A stretch of 64,000 bases of DNA from Ensifer oleiphilus (GTDB taxonomy: Bacteria; Pseudomonadota; Alphaproteobacteria; Rhizobiales; Rhizobiaceae). This document shows, piece by piece, positions 33,371-40,738 of this stretch; within the stretch, counting starts at the first letter, position 1, and the number at the start of each line of letters is the position of its first letter. A program made the translations under genes and the position numbers. The stretch spans positions 744,001 through 808,000 of the forward strand of contig NZ_JABWDU010000003.1 in NCBI RefSeq assembly GCF_013371465.1, written 5' to 3'. The notes under the pieces are model-generated. The model had not been told where the DNA came from. It made no database searches and saw only the letters and a program-made list of their open reading frames with translations.

Positions 33371-34732
33371 TCAATGCAGCCACTCCAAGAGCTCGCGTGC
33401 ATCGGAGCAGGTGTCGAGCGTGAGGACGCGATCGCGCAGGCCATTAGCCTTCTCCCGCCCCAACGCGGAGCCAGCCAATTCGTCGAATTTTCCGATCAGG
33501 CGGTCGTCGCTCAGCGGGTTCGCGGGGCTTCCAAGCGGGAAATCGACCGTCGTCTTCACATGTCGGCCGTCGCTCGTGGCGAGCGCGACTGCCGGTTCCG
33601 CCTCATCGGACATGGCCGGATCGATCCGCACGTCCATGCGTTGGAGCCATCGGTCAATGCTCAGATCGCGCCAGGCGCGTTCCTCAAGTTCCGCGAGCGA
33701 CACCTTGCCGTACTGAAGCCGTGCGGCAATCGCATAGGGAAGGCTCATCTGTGCCTGCGCGCGCGATGTCAGCACCTTGCCGCCGCACATGCCAAACTGA
33801 AAGCCGCTCATGTCGACCGTGATCGCTGCGATGTCTTGGCTCGCGAGCTCCTGGTCGCCCAGCAGCTTGTCGATCGCATCGATTGCCGAGTGGGTGCCGC
33901 GGCAGGTGGCATGCGGTTTGATCGAGCAACGCTCGATGCGCCAGTTTTCGCCGAAGCCGTGGACCAGCATCGCCGGATCCCCCTCGCCCCGACAAAAGGC
34001 CTGAAAGAAACTTCCCCAGGCGCTCTTATCGAAAACATCTCCCGGCCCGACAAAGCCGCTGGCGGCGAGGTGCGCGGCGAGAAATCCGCCTTCCGCGGCG
34101 CGACCGGCATGAAGCTTTTTGGCAGGACTGCCGTCGTGGACGAACGCCCACGTGCCGCCGGAAAAGGAACAGGCTAGGCCGAGCGCCGAGGCGATGCGCT
34201 GCGCGTCAAAGCCGATCAAGGTTCCGACGGCTGCCGCCGCGCCGAAGGCGCCGCAGGTGCCGGTCGAATGCCATCCGAGCCCGTTATGCGTCTCGTAGCC
34301 GCCGGCGGCCTCCAGCACGCGCCGGCCGACCTCGTATCCGATCAGCACGCTCTTCAGAAATTCCTTGCCATGAACAGGGCGCGTCACCTCGCCGAGGGCG
34401 GCGACAACCGCCGGCAGCACGACTGCACCGGAGTGGTCGCATCCGCCGCTGTCATCGAGTTCGAGGGCGTGGGCTGAAACGCCGTTGACGAGCGCGGCGG
34501 TGCGCGCATCGGCAAAAAGCGGAGTTCCCCAGATAAGCGAAGAACCGTTCGCTGCGCTCACGCCCGATGCAGCAAGGACCATGCGCGTCTCGGCCGACGC
34601 TGAGCCGGCGACAGCGACGCCGAAGGTGTCTAGCACATGCTGCTTCGCCTTGCGGATGGTTGCTTGCGGAAAGTCGTCGAACGCCGTGGCTGCGACCTTG
34701 AGCGCCAGCGACTGAAGTACGGTGTCAGCCAT
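33371..34732 (-). CDS. MmgE/PrpD-family protein (possible epimerase or dehydratase)
   Basis: A cytoplasmic MmgE/PrpD protein (453 residues). The helical N-terminal domain has VLDTFGVAVAGSAS, the conserved ALVNGVSAHALELDDSGGCDHSG motif split over the active site, and GWHSTGTCGAFGAAAAVG; PKP-like KPHATCRGTHSAIDA follows in the lid. Family members include 2-methylcitrate dehydratase, cis-aconitate decarboxylase and the iminodisuccinate epimerase of Agrobacterium. Direct linkage to an ArgH-like C-N lyase makes the epimerase model attractive. The ATG at 34732 overlaps the upstream deacetylase-like gene by 8 bases; a longer start 27 bases upstream is less likely. Confidence 0.85.
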   Translation of the reverse strand: MADTVLQSLALKVAATAFDDFPQATIRKAKQHVLDTFGVAVAGSASAETRMVLAASGVSAANGSSLIWGTPLFADARTAALVNGVSAHALELDDSGGCDHSGAVVLPAVVAALGEVTRPVHGKEFLKSVLIGYEVGRRVLEAAGGYETHNGLGWHSTGTCGAFGAAAAVGTLIGFDAQRIASALGLACSFSGGTWAFVHDGSPAKKLHAGRAAEGGFLAAHLAASGFVGPGDVFDKSAWGSFFQAFCRGEGDPAMLVHGFGENWRIERCSIKPHATCRGTHSAIDAIDKLLGDQELASQDIAAITVDMSGFQFGMCGGKVLTSRAQAQMSLPYAIAARLQYGKVSLAELEERAWRDLSIDRWLQRMDVRIDPAMSDEAEPAVALATSDGRHVKTTVDFPLGSPANPLSDDRLIGKFDELAGSALGREKANGLRDRVLTLDTCSDARELLEWLH

Positions 34733-35618
34733 GGGATTGCTGCTCCTGCAGGTAGGCATCGAAGACGTGGAGGGGATGGGTCAGCGGCGGCGCGACACCA
34801 TTCTTGCGGTGCCAGTCCGCAATCATCGCGCCGGTGGCGATCCAGACGTCGTCGAAGCCGCGGATATGGGCCAACAGGTCTTCGACGATGGAGATCCGTC
34901 CTGGTGTTCCGGTCCATTCCGGCCGGAGTTGCAGCACGTAGCAAAGGCCGAAGCGGCGATAGGCGTCGAACTCCGCGATCCAGTTGTGAAGAACACCGTC
35001 GTAAGACGGGATGCGGCTCTGCCCTTTCGGAAATGCCGGGGTGAAATTGAACTGGAAGTAGGGCCGATCCTCCAGCTCAACATGAACAGGTATCTCGACC
35101 AGGCGGGAGGGGTGCAGATAGGGAACGTCGTCGCCGTTGAGGGACGCCGACCAACCGTACCCTGCCTCCAGCAACGATTGATCGAAGCCTTGCGGCCAGT
35201 TCCCGGCCGGGAGACGGAAACCGGTGGCTGCTTTCCCCGACAGCTCGCCCAGTGTCTCCCGTGACCGCTTCAGCAGATCCACCGACTGCGACGCCAGCAT
35301 GCGATCGTGGCGCTCGAAGGCCCAGCCATGACTTTCCAGATCGTGGCCGGCGCCGGCGACCGACTTCAGCAAACCGGGATGCTCTTCGGCCACCTGCCCC
35401 GGCGCAAACCAGCTGGCGGCGATATCGAAAGATGCGAAGGTCCGGCACAGGCGCTCCACGCCGCGGGTTGCGCCATACTTCCAGACGGAAAAACTCTTGC
35501 TGCGCTGGAGAAGGTCCGGGGCAGCAGTAGCCGCGTCCATCCCGTCGTCAAACAGCACCGAGATCAGCACCGCGCATCGCTTGCCCTCGGGCCACGTCGT
35601 TGTCGCCTGTTCGTTCAT
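34725..35618 (-). CDS. CE4/polysaccharide-deacetylase-like protein with an altered metal site
   Basis: A NodB-homology (CE4) protein of 297 residues. Motif 1 is FDDG (residues 23-26) and a motif-3-like RLPAGNW follows. Motif 2, normally HGxxHE or HxxxH, reads HGWAFER (from His97), so the second metal histidine is replaced by Phe101; a histidine three residues later (His104) might compensate. CE4-fold enzymes that cut linear or cyclic amides, such as PuuE allantoinase, lack normal metal sites, so an amidohydrolase role is possible. The ATG overlaps the stop of the paralogous gene upstream (ATGA), so the two proteins are made together and may form a heteromer. Confidence 0.8.
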   Translation of the reverse strand: MNEQATTTWPEGKRCAVLISVLFDDGMDAATAAPDLLQRSKSFSVWKYGATRGVERLCRTFASFDIAASWFAPGQVAEEHPGLLKSVAGAGHDLESHGWAFERHDRMLASQSVDLLKRSRETLGELSGKAATGFRLPAGNWPQGFDQSLLEAGYGWSASLNGDDVPYLHPSRLVEIPVHVELEDRPYFQFNFTPAFPKGQSRIPSYDGVLHNWIAEFDAYRRFGLCYVLQLRPEWTGTPGRISIVEDLLAHIRGFDDVWIATGAMIADWHRKNGVAPPLTHPLHVFDAYLQEQQSHG

Positions 35619-36505
35619 GCCAGCGTCCTTCCGAGGTCCTTCGAATGCCGGTCGATCCACCAGCGGGCGACATCGCCGCAGGGAGTGGTCCAGACCGCGT
35701 CGCCATGCGCTTTGATCGCTTTGAAAAGGCCCTCGAGAATCGAGAGGCGCCCCGGCTTGGCGCAAACCTTGGGGTGGAGGATCGTGGTCCAGCACAGGCC
35801 TTCGCGGTGGTATCCCTCGAACTCCGCGCGCCAGTTCTGCTCGACGGTCCGGTAGTCGGAGATCCGGTCGAGACCAACCGGGAAATCAGGCTCCTCCGTG
35901 TAGGCCAAGGCGGTATAGTCATCGATGTCCCAGCGACCGGGAATTTCGACGAGGCCGCGCTCGGATGTTCTGCTCGGATGGAAATAGGGGCGATCGTCGC
36001 CGCGCATCGAGCTCGAATAGAGGACGCCGAAGGCGCCCAGCAGATCCGCAGTCTCGGTGCTCCAGTCGCCGGACGGGGTACGGAAGCCGATCGGCGTCAC
36101 GCCGAGCCGCTCCTGGAAGATGGCACGCGAGCGCTCCATGATGGCGAGCTGCTGCTCACGGCTCAGATCGATAAAGACCTCGTGACGGTGGCCATGATAG
36201 GCGACTTCATGGCCTTCGCGAACGATCCGTTCGCAATGAGCGCCCCAATGCAACACCACCCAGGTGGGAATGAAGAAGGTCGCCTTGAGATCGTAGACCG
36301 ACAGCAGATCAAGCAAGCGCGGCAGAGCCTTCCATGGGCCATAGGCGCCCTGCGTGAAATAGCGGGGATTGGAAAGCAGCGAGCCATCGAGCATCGCATC
36401 GCCCGTCGGGCCGTCGACGTCGAAGGCAAGCGCGACCGCGGATTGTTTTCCTGGCGGCCACAGCGGGGCTACACGATCGGCAGCAGGGATAGTTTCGGTC
36501 AGCAT
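35615..36505 (-). CDS. CE4/polysaccharide-deacetylase-like protein with an intact metal motif
   Basis: A NodB-homology protein of 296 residues. Motif 1 reads FDVDG (28-32), motif 2 HGHRHE (104-109) with both metal histidines in H-x3-H spacing, and motif 3 RTPSGDW. No signal peptide is visible, so it acts in the cytoplasm, which argues against cell-wall or exopolysaccharide deacetylation and for hydrolysis of a small amide. It shares the general plan of the next gene (TWP/PPGK opening, FHPSR or LHPSRLVEIP strand, QNW or HNW AEF region), so the two are old paralogues. A 12-bp-stem hairpin lies between its start and the binding-protein gene upstream. Confidence 0.85.
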   Translation of the reverse strand: MLTETIPAADRVAPLWPPGKQSAVALAFDVDGPTGDAMLDGSLLSNPRYFTQGAYGPWKALPRLLDLLSVYDLKATFFIPTWVVLHWGAHCERIVREGHEVAYHGHRHEVFIDLSREQQLAIMERSRAIFQERLGVTPIGFRTPSGDWSTETADLLGAFGVLYSSSMRGDDRPYFHPSRTSERGLVEIPGRWDIDDYTALAYTEEPDFPVGLDRISDYRTVEQNWRAEFEGYHREGLCWTTILHPKVCAKPGRLSILEGLFKAIKAHGDAVWTTPCGDVARWWIDRHSKDLGRTLA

Positions 36506-36524
36506 GGTCTTTGTCCGGTTTTCT

Positions 36525-36552
36525 CCACCCCCGGCGGGAGCGCCGGGGGTGG
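36525..36552. terminator. Strong hairpin after the amino-acid binding-protein gene
   Basis: CCACCCCCGGCG (36525-36536) and CGCCGGGGGTGG (36541-36552) are perfect 12-base arms around a 4-base loop. TTTTT follows on the plus strand only, so for the minus-strand operon it is more likely a message-stabilising or attenuating hairpin than a terminator. It separates the transporter genes from the enzyme genes. Confidence 0.65.
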
Positions 36553-36670
36553 TTTTTGCAAGACAAAGCTCTCCCGTTCCGGCACTGAGGCCGGTGAAAA
36601 GGAAAGAGCTTTGGGGGGTTACCGCCCGCCTCTCTCGGAGAGATCAGGTGCGCGAGCGGAAGACGACAGC

Positions 36671-37498
36671 TTACTTGACGCCGTTGATCACGGCCTTCGG
36701 CACGGCATTGTGCACAAGGCCCCACTTCGTCAGCAGTTCGTTATAGGTGCCGTCCTTGATCAAGTCGTCGAGAGCACCGGCGACAGCGTCGCGCAGTGCC
36801 GAATTGTCTTTCTTGAAGCCCATACCGAACGTGTCGTTGCTAAGCAGCGGATCGCCGACCAGCGTGAACGTGTCCGGCTCGACGCGCATCTGGTAGGCGA
36901 TGGTTTCGATGCCTTGCACAACCGCGTCATAGCGACCCTGTTTCATGCCGAGGCGGGCGGCGTTGGAATCGGCCGTGCCTTCGAACTTGATCGCCGGCTT
37001 ACCCTTGCCCACGCAATTGGCCTCGCTCCAGCCGGTGACGTTTTCGCCGAAGCTGGTGCTGCGGCTGCCGGCAACCGTCTTGCCGCAAAGGTCCTCGGGC
37101 GACTTGTACTGTTCGGCGCTGGCTTTGGTCGTGAACAGGATCGGGCCGCTCGTCAGGTAGTCGACGAAGTCCATGCTTTCCTGGCGTTTGACGTTGTCGC
37201 TCATGCCGGAGATGATCACGTCGCCGCGGCCCGTCTGGAGCCCGCTCTGCAATTCCTGGAAGGCGGAGGTGACGAACAGCGGGTTCAGCTTGAGCTTGGC
37301 CGCAATCGCCGTCGCCAGATCGACATCGAAACCGTCAAGCGTGCCCTTCTCCGGGTTGACGAATTCCATCGGCGGATAGATCGGATTGGTCAGGATGCGA
37401 AGCTCGCCGTCATTGACCAGGTTGAGCTTGGTTTCGGCCGACGCGACACCGGCCGAAAGAAGCGCCAGCGCGGACACGGCCACTCTCAGAAATTTCAT
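36671..37498 (-). CDS. Amino-acid ABC transporter substrate-binding protein (family 3)
   Basis: A periplasmic binding protein of 275 residues for a polar amino acid or amino-acid derivative. A signal peptide spans residues 1-21 (SAGVASA/E). The ligand-site landmarks are YPPMEF, LDGFDVDLATAIA and the GDVIISGMSDNVKR region, where the arginine normally grips the alpha-carboxylate. There are two cysteines (DLCGKT and EANCVGK) that could form a disulfide. It follows the permease and ATPase genes and precedes the two CE4-like genes. Its ligand should be the operon substrate, probably an N-substituted or acylated acidic amino acid if the enzyme model is right. Confidence 0.9.
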   Translation of the reverse strand: MKFLRVAVSALALLSAGVASAETKLNLVNDGELRILTNPIYPPMEFVNPEKGTLDGFDVDLATAIAAKLKLNPLFVTSAFQELQSGLQTGRGDVIISGMSDNVKRQESMDFVDYLTSGPILFTTKASAEQYKSPEDLCGKTVAGSRSTSFGENVTGWSEANCVGKGKPAIKFEGTADSNAARLGMKQGRYDAVVQGIETIAYQMRVEPDTFTLVGDPLLSNDTFGMGFKKDNSALRDAVAGALDDLIKDGTYNELLTKWGLVHNAVPKAVINGVK

Positions 37499-37529
37499 GT
37501 CATTCTCCTCTTGATGTTATTTTTCGTTT

Positions 37530-38291
37530 TCAAAGCACCGCAGAGATGAAGCTCTTCACTCTGGGATTTGTGGGATTCTCCAGGATCTCCGCGGGCGTTC
37601 CGGTTTCGATGATCCGGCCTGCGTCCATGAACACCACCCGGTCCGCCACCTCGCGGCAGAAGCCGAGCTCGTGGGTAACGACGATCATCGTCGTGCCGGT
37701 GGCGGCCAGCTCCTTCATAACGCCGAGCACCTCGCCGACAAGTTCGGGATCGAGCGCCGACGTCGGCTCGTCGAACAGCATCGCCTTCGGTTTCATCGCG
37801 AGCGCCCGGGCAATTGCGACACGCTGCTGCTGCCCGCCGGACAGTTCGCCCGGATAGGCGTCCGCCTTGTGGGCCAGGCCGACGCGCTTCAACAGGGCAC
37901 GCGCCTCCTCGGCGCATTGCTGCTTCGGGCGTCTCTGCACGCCGACCGGCCCTTCGATGATGTTTTCGAGCACGGTGCGGTGCGGAAAGAGATGAAAGCG
38001 CTGGAAGACCATGCCAACGGACTGGCGTTGCCGCGCGACCTCGCGGTCGGACAGCGGATAGAGGTGGTTTCCGTCACGACGGTAGCCGGCAATCTCGCCA
38101 TCGACGCTCACATAGCCACCTTCGATGCTTTCGAGCTGATTGATGCAGCGCAGGAACGTGCTCTTTCCGGAGCCGGACGGACCGATGATGCAGACGACTT
38201 CGCCCTTGCGAATGCTGAAATCGATGTCCTGGAGCACATGGAAGGTGCCGAAGTATTTCTGAAGGCCATGGGCCACGATAAGCGCGTCCAT
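37530..38291 (-). CDS. Amino-acid ABC transporter ATP-binding protein
   Basis: The ATPase of the importer (253 residues): Walker [10 protein letters not shown] (37-45), Q-loop [14 protein letters not shown], signature [15 protein letters not shown], Walker [18 protein letters not shown] and switch IVVTHELGF. It belongs to the HisP/GlnQ class for polar amino acids. The ATG overlaps the permease stop by one base (TGATG). The same frame stays open far upstream over the permease, but only this start gives a normal N-terminus. The gap to the binding-protein gene is 31 bases. Confidence 0.92.
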   Translation of the reverse strand: MDALIVAHGLQKYFGTFHVLQDIDFSIRKGEVVCIIGPSGSGKSTFLRCINQLESIEGGYVSVDGEIAGYRRDGNHLYPLSDREVARQRQSVGMVFQRFHLFPHRTVLENIIEGPVGVQRRPKQQCAEEARALLKRVGLAHKADAYPGELSGGQQQRVAIARALAMKPKAMLFDEPTSALDPELVGEVLGVMKELAATGTTMIVVTHELGFCREVADRVVFMDAGRIIETGTPAEILENPTNPRVKSFISAVL

Positions 38292-39178
38292 CAGACGGCC
38301 TCCTCGACGGTGGTCTGCGGCGCGGGAGCGGTTTCGTTCCGACCGGAGGCGCCCCATCCCTTGGAGAAATAGCGCTCGATATACATCTGCGCGATGCTGA
38401 GGACCGTGACCACGGCCATGTACCACATGGCGGCAACGATCAGCAGTTCGATGACGCGCGAATTGACGTAGTAGATGTCTTCCACGCTGCGCAGCACCTC
38501 GGAGTACTGGATGACGCTGGCAAGCGAGGTCAGCTTGACCATGCCGATCGTCTCGTTGCCGATCGGCGGCACGATGACACGCATCGCCTGTGGCAGGACG
38601 ATCTTCAGCGTAGAACGCAGCTTGGTCATGCCGATCGACAGGGCCGCCTCTGTCTGCCCCTTGTCGATGGAGAGAATGCCGGCGCGCACGACCTCCGCGG
38701 TATAGGCGCCCTGCTGGATGCCGAGGCCGAGGAAGGCCGCGACGAAAGGCGTCATCACGTCGACGGTGCGCAGCGAAAACAGGCCGGGAATACCGATGGT
38801 CGGGAAAATCAGCGCCAGATTGAACCACAGGAGCAATTGCAGCAGCGCCGGCGTGCCGCGAAACAGCCAGATGTAGCCGACGGAAACACTTCTCAGAACC
38901 GGATTGTCGGACATGCGCATGACTGCGGCGAGCACGCCGAGCAGAATGCCAAGCGCCATGGCGCAGAAGGTCATGATGATGGTGTTGACGACACCAGCCA
39001 TAACCGCCTTCGAAAACAGGTTTTCTCCGACATAGCTCCAGGCGATATCGCCGAGCCAAAAGGCTCTCACAAGCAGGATCAGCATCGTGATGAATACGAG
39101 GGCCAGTATCTTCGTGCCGATCTTGCGCCGCGGCACGACGACAAACTGGCCCGGATCGGCAAGTCTGGTATCGCTCAT
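38291..39178 (-). CDS. Amino-acid ABC transporter permease (single-gene, HisMQ class)
   Basis: A membrane permease of 295 residues, longer than usual for the class because of a 30-residue cytoplasmic N-terminus ([19 protein letters not shown]) and a 20-residue tail ([18 protein letters not shown]). The EAA loop is [20 protein letters not shown] followed by [14 protein letters not shown]. Only one permease gene is present, so it should act as a homodimer. It is the first gene of the eight-gene operon, with GGGGAAC before the ATG, and a candidate LysR box lies about 100 bases upstream. Confidence 0.92.
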   Translation of the reverse strand: MSDTRLADPGQFVVVPRRKIGTKILALVFITMLILLVRAFWLGDIAWSYVGENLFSKAVMAGVVNTIIMTFCAMALGILLGVLAAVMRMSDNPVLRSVSVGYIWLFRGTPALLQLLLWFNLALIFPTIGIPGLFSLRTVDVMTPFVAAFLGLGIQQGAYTAEVVRAGILSIDKGQTEAALSIGMTKLRSTLKIVLPQAMRVIVPPIGNETIGMVKLTSLASVIQYSEVLRSVEDIYYVNSRVIELLIVAAMWYMAVVTVLSIAQMYIERYFSKGWGASGRNETAPAPQTTVEEAV

Positions 39179-39274
39179 AGAGGTTCCCCGAAGCTTTGCG
39201 CTTCACTGTTGTTCTGGATTGATGGCAGCCTAGTCCTGACGGCTCGGCCTGCGCAAACGAGATATCGACATGCA

Positions 39275-39289
39275 ATTCATGCGTTGAAT
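39275..39289. promoter_or_regulatory. Candidate LysR-type binding box
   Basis: ATTCA-TGCGT-TGAAT is a perfect inverted repeat of the T-N11-A type recognised by LysR proteins. It lies about 100 bases upstream of the permease gene that opens the operon ending in lysR. Confidence 0.45.
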
Positions 39290-39477
39290 GCATAAATCGC
39301 CAGCCGACACCGCGGCCGGACGCGTTTCCTTGGAAACCCTCCAAGAGCAAGGCAGGCCTGCCTCCCGCTGCCTTGCCGATAACCGTGTGCTTCCTTGAGA
39401 ACAACCTATCGCTTGGTTATAACTGCGCCGCTTTAGCGCTCTCGGTCAGATTTTCGTTGGTCCTGCGCCTTCAAGGG

Positions 39478-39493
39478 TAGTAAAACTTTACTA
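39478..39493. promoter_or_regulatory. Candidate LacR operator upstream of lacR
   Basis: TAGTAAA-AC-TTTACTA is a perfect 7+7 inverted repeat with the even spacing used by LacI-family dimers. It lies 65 bases before the lacR ATG, so it would give autoregulation. Confidence 0.5.
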
Positions 39494-39557
39494 AAAGCGA
39501 TTTCGGAATTTGGGTGCGTGTGGCATAGTCGCCCAATGACAACAACGGAATGACGAC

Positions 39558-40604
39558 ATGGTCACTATCAAGGAAATCGCCAAGAGCGTTGGCGTGTCGT
39601 CGGCCACGGTGTCGAGGGTACTCAACTACGACCCGGCCTTGTCGATCTCGCCCGCCAAGCGCCAGGCGATCATCGAGACGGCCGAGGCGCTGAACTACGA
39701 GACCCCGCGCAACCGCAACAAGACCAACGGACAGGCAGCCCCCAGCCTGTTGACCAAGCTTGTCATCGTGCACTTTCTTGAGCCGTCGGATGAGATTGCC
39801 GATCCCTATTATGTCGGCGTGCGACTTGGCATCGAAAGCCGCTGCCGCGACCTGAGAACGGAGATCGTCAAGGTCTTCCATTCCGACGCACTTCCGGAAG
39901 CGTCCCTGCTTGAAGGCGCATCGGGCGTGATCGTCATCGGCAAGCACTCGGACAACGAGATCGCATGGCTGAACGAGCATGCCCGCCACGTGGTTTTTGC
40001 CGATTTCGACCCGAGGAGCGACCGGCTGGACAGTGTGTTTTCCGACGTCGGCCTTGCGACCCGCAAGATCCTCGACGCCCTGAAATCCAGCGGATACAGG
40101 CGCATCGGCTTTATCGGCAGCCACGAAAATCTGAATGGCGCCGTCCAGCGTTTCGCCGAGCGCCGATGTGCCGCCTATATCGACTGGCAGACGAAGAACG
40201 GCACCTTCGCGCCTGAGCTTCTGGCGCTCGCCGACTGCTCGTCGGGTCAGAGCCTTCGGCTCGATACCGGCTATCGTCTGGCGCGCGAACTGCTTTCGCT
40301 CACCGACCGGCCGGATGTGATCGTGACATCCAACGACAACATGGCGATCGGCACCTACAGGGCGATCCAGGAGTTCGGCCTTTCGATCCCGGGCGACATT
40401 GGCGTCATCTCCTTCAACGATATCCCTGTCGCGCAGTTTCTGACGCCGTCGCTGACGACGGTGCGCATCCATGGCGAGCATATCGGCGAGACGGCCGTCG
40501 ATCTGTTGCTCGAGCGCCTTTCCGGTCGCAGCTACGGCAAACAGGTGCGTATCTCGACCGAACTCGTTTGGCGCGACAGCTGTCGAAAACCCCTGGAATC
40601 CTAG
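39558..40604 (+). CDS. lacR: LacI-family regulator of the lac operon
   Basis: A LacI/GalR repressor of 348 residues. The helix-turn-helix and hinge are at the N-terminus (TIKEIAKSVGVSSATVSRVL), followed by a two-lobed effector domain with the GYRRIGFIGS, TSNDNMAIGTYRA and GVISFNDIPVAQFLTPSLTT landmarks. It lies directly upstream of lacEFGZK on the same strand, as lacR does in S. meliloti, so a role as lactose-responsive repressor is the best reading. Similar half-sites occur before lacR and before lacE. GGAATGACGAC before the ATG is a fair ribosome site. Confidence 0.88.
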   Translation: MVTIKEIAKSVGVSSATVSRVLNYDPALSISPAKRQAIIETAEALNYETPRNRNKTNGQAAPSLLTKLVIVHFLEPSDEIADPYYVGVRLGIESRCRDLRTEIVKVFHSDALPEASLLEGASGVIVIGKHSDNEIAWLNEHARHVVFADFDPRSDRLDSVFSDVGLATRKILDALKSSGYRRIGFIGSHENLNGAVQRFAERRCAAYIDWQTKNGTFAPELLALADCSSGQSLRLDTGYRLARELLSLTDRPDVIVTSNDNMAIGTYRAIQEFGLSIPGDIGVISFNDIPVAQFLTPSLTTVRIHGEHIGETAVDLLLERLSGRSYGKQVRISTELVWRDSCRKPLES

Positions 40605-40629
40605 GCATCAGGGACCTGGCTTTCATGCG

Positions 40630-40645
40630 AGATAAATATTTACTG
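40630..40645. promoter_or_regulatory. Candidate LacR operator upstream of lacE
   Basis: AGATAAA-TA-TTTACTG matches the lacR-proximal site in the right half-site core (TTTACT) and spacing, with a weaker left half. The inner TAAATATTTA (40633-40642) is a perfect palindrome. It lies about 95 bases before the lacE start. Confidence 0.4.
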
Positions 40646-40738
40646 AATTTTCCTTGCGTGTTTCCTGAATTTGGGTAACTGTTGCGCTGACGGCGGGAGA
40701 GGAGCACCTGCCCTCAGCAAGTTTCTAGGGAGGAAACG

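Larger units (their letters stand above)
39179..39557. other. Divergent regulatory region, 379 bases, with several hairpins
   Basis: No gene seen. From left to right it contains a LysR-type box (39275-39289), a small GTTTCC-TT-GGAAAC palindrome, a larger hairpin at 39347-39376 (GCAAGGCAG pairs with CTGCCTTGC across 12 bases) and the LacR-like operator at 39478-39493. An unannotated small RNA is possible but there is no T-tract terminator to support one. Confidence 0.5.

Noticed and set aside
36525-36557. Intrinsic terminator for a plus-strand gene
   Set aside because: The T tract is on the plus strand, but no plus-strand gene ends here. For the minus-strand operon it is better read as an intercistronic hairpin.
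35600-37549. A 649-codon plus-strand frame
   Set aside because: It lies opposite the CE4-like and binding-protein genes and shows only the composition typical of shadow frames.
38292-39404. N-terminal extension of the amino-acid ATPase to 624 residues
   Set aside because: The extra part overlaps the permease gene in another frame and is Arg/His-rich. The normal ATPase start at 38291 gives the usual length.
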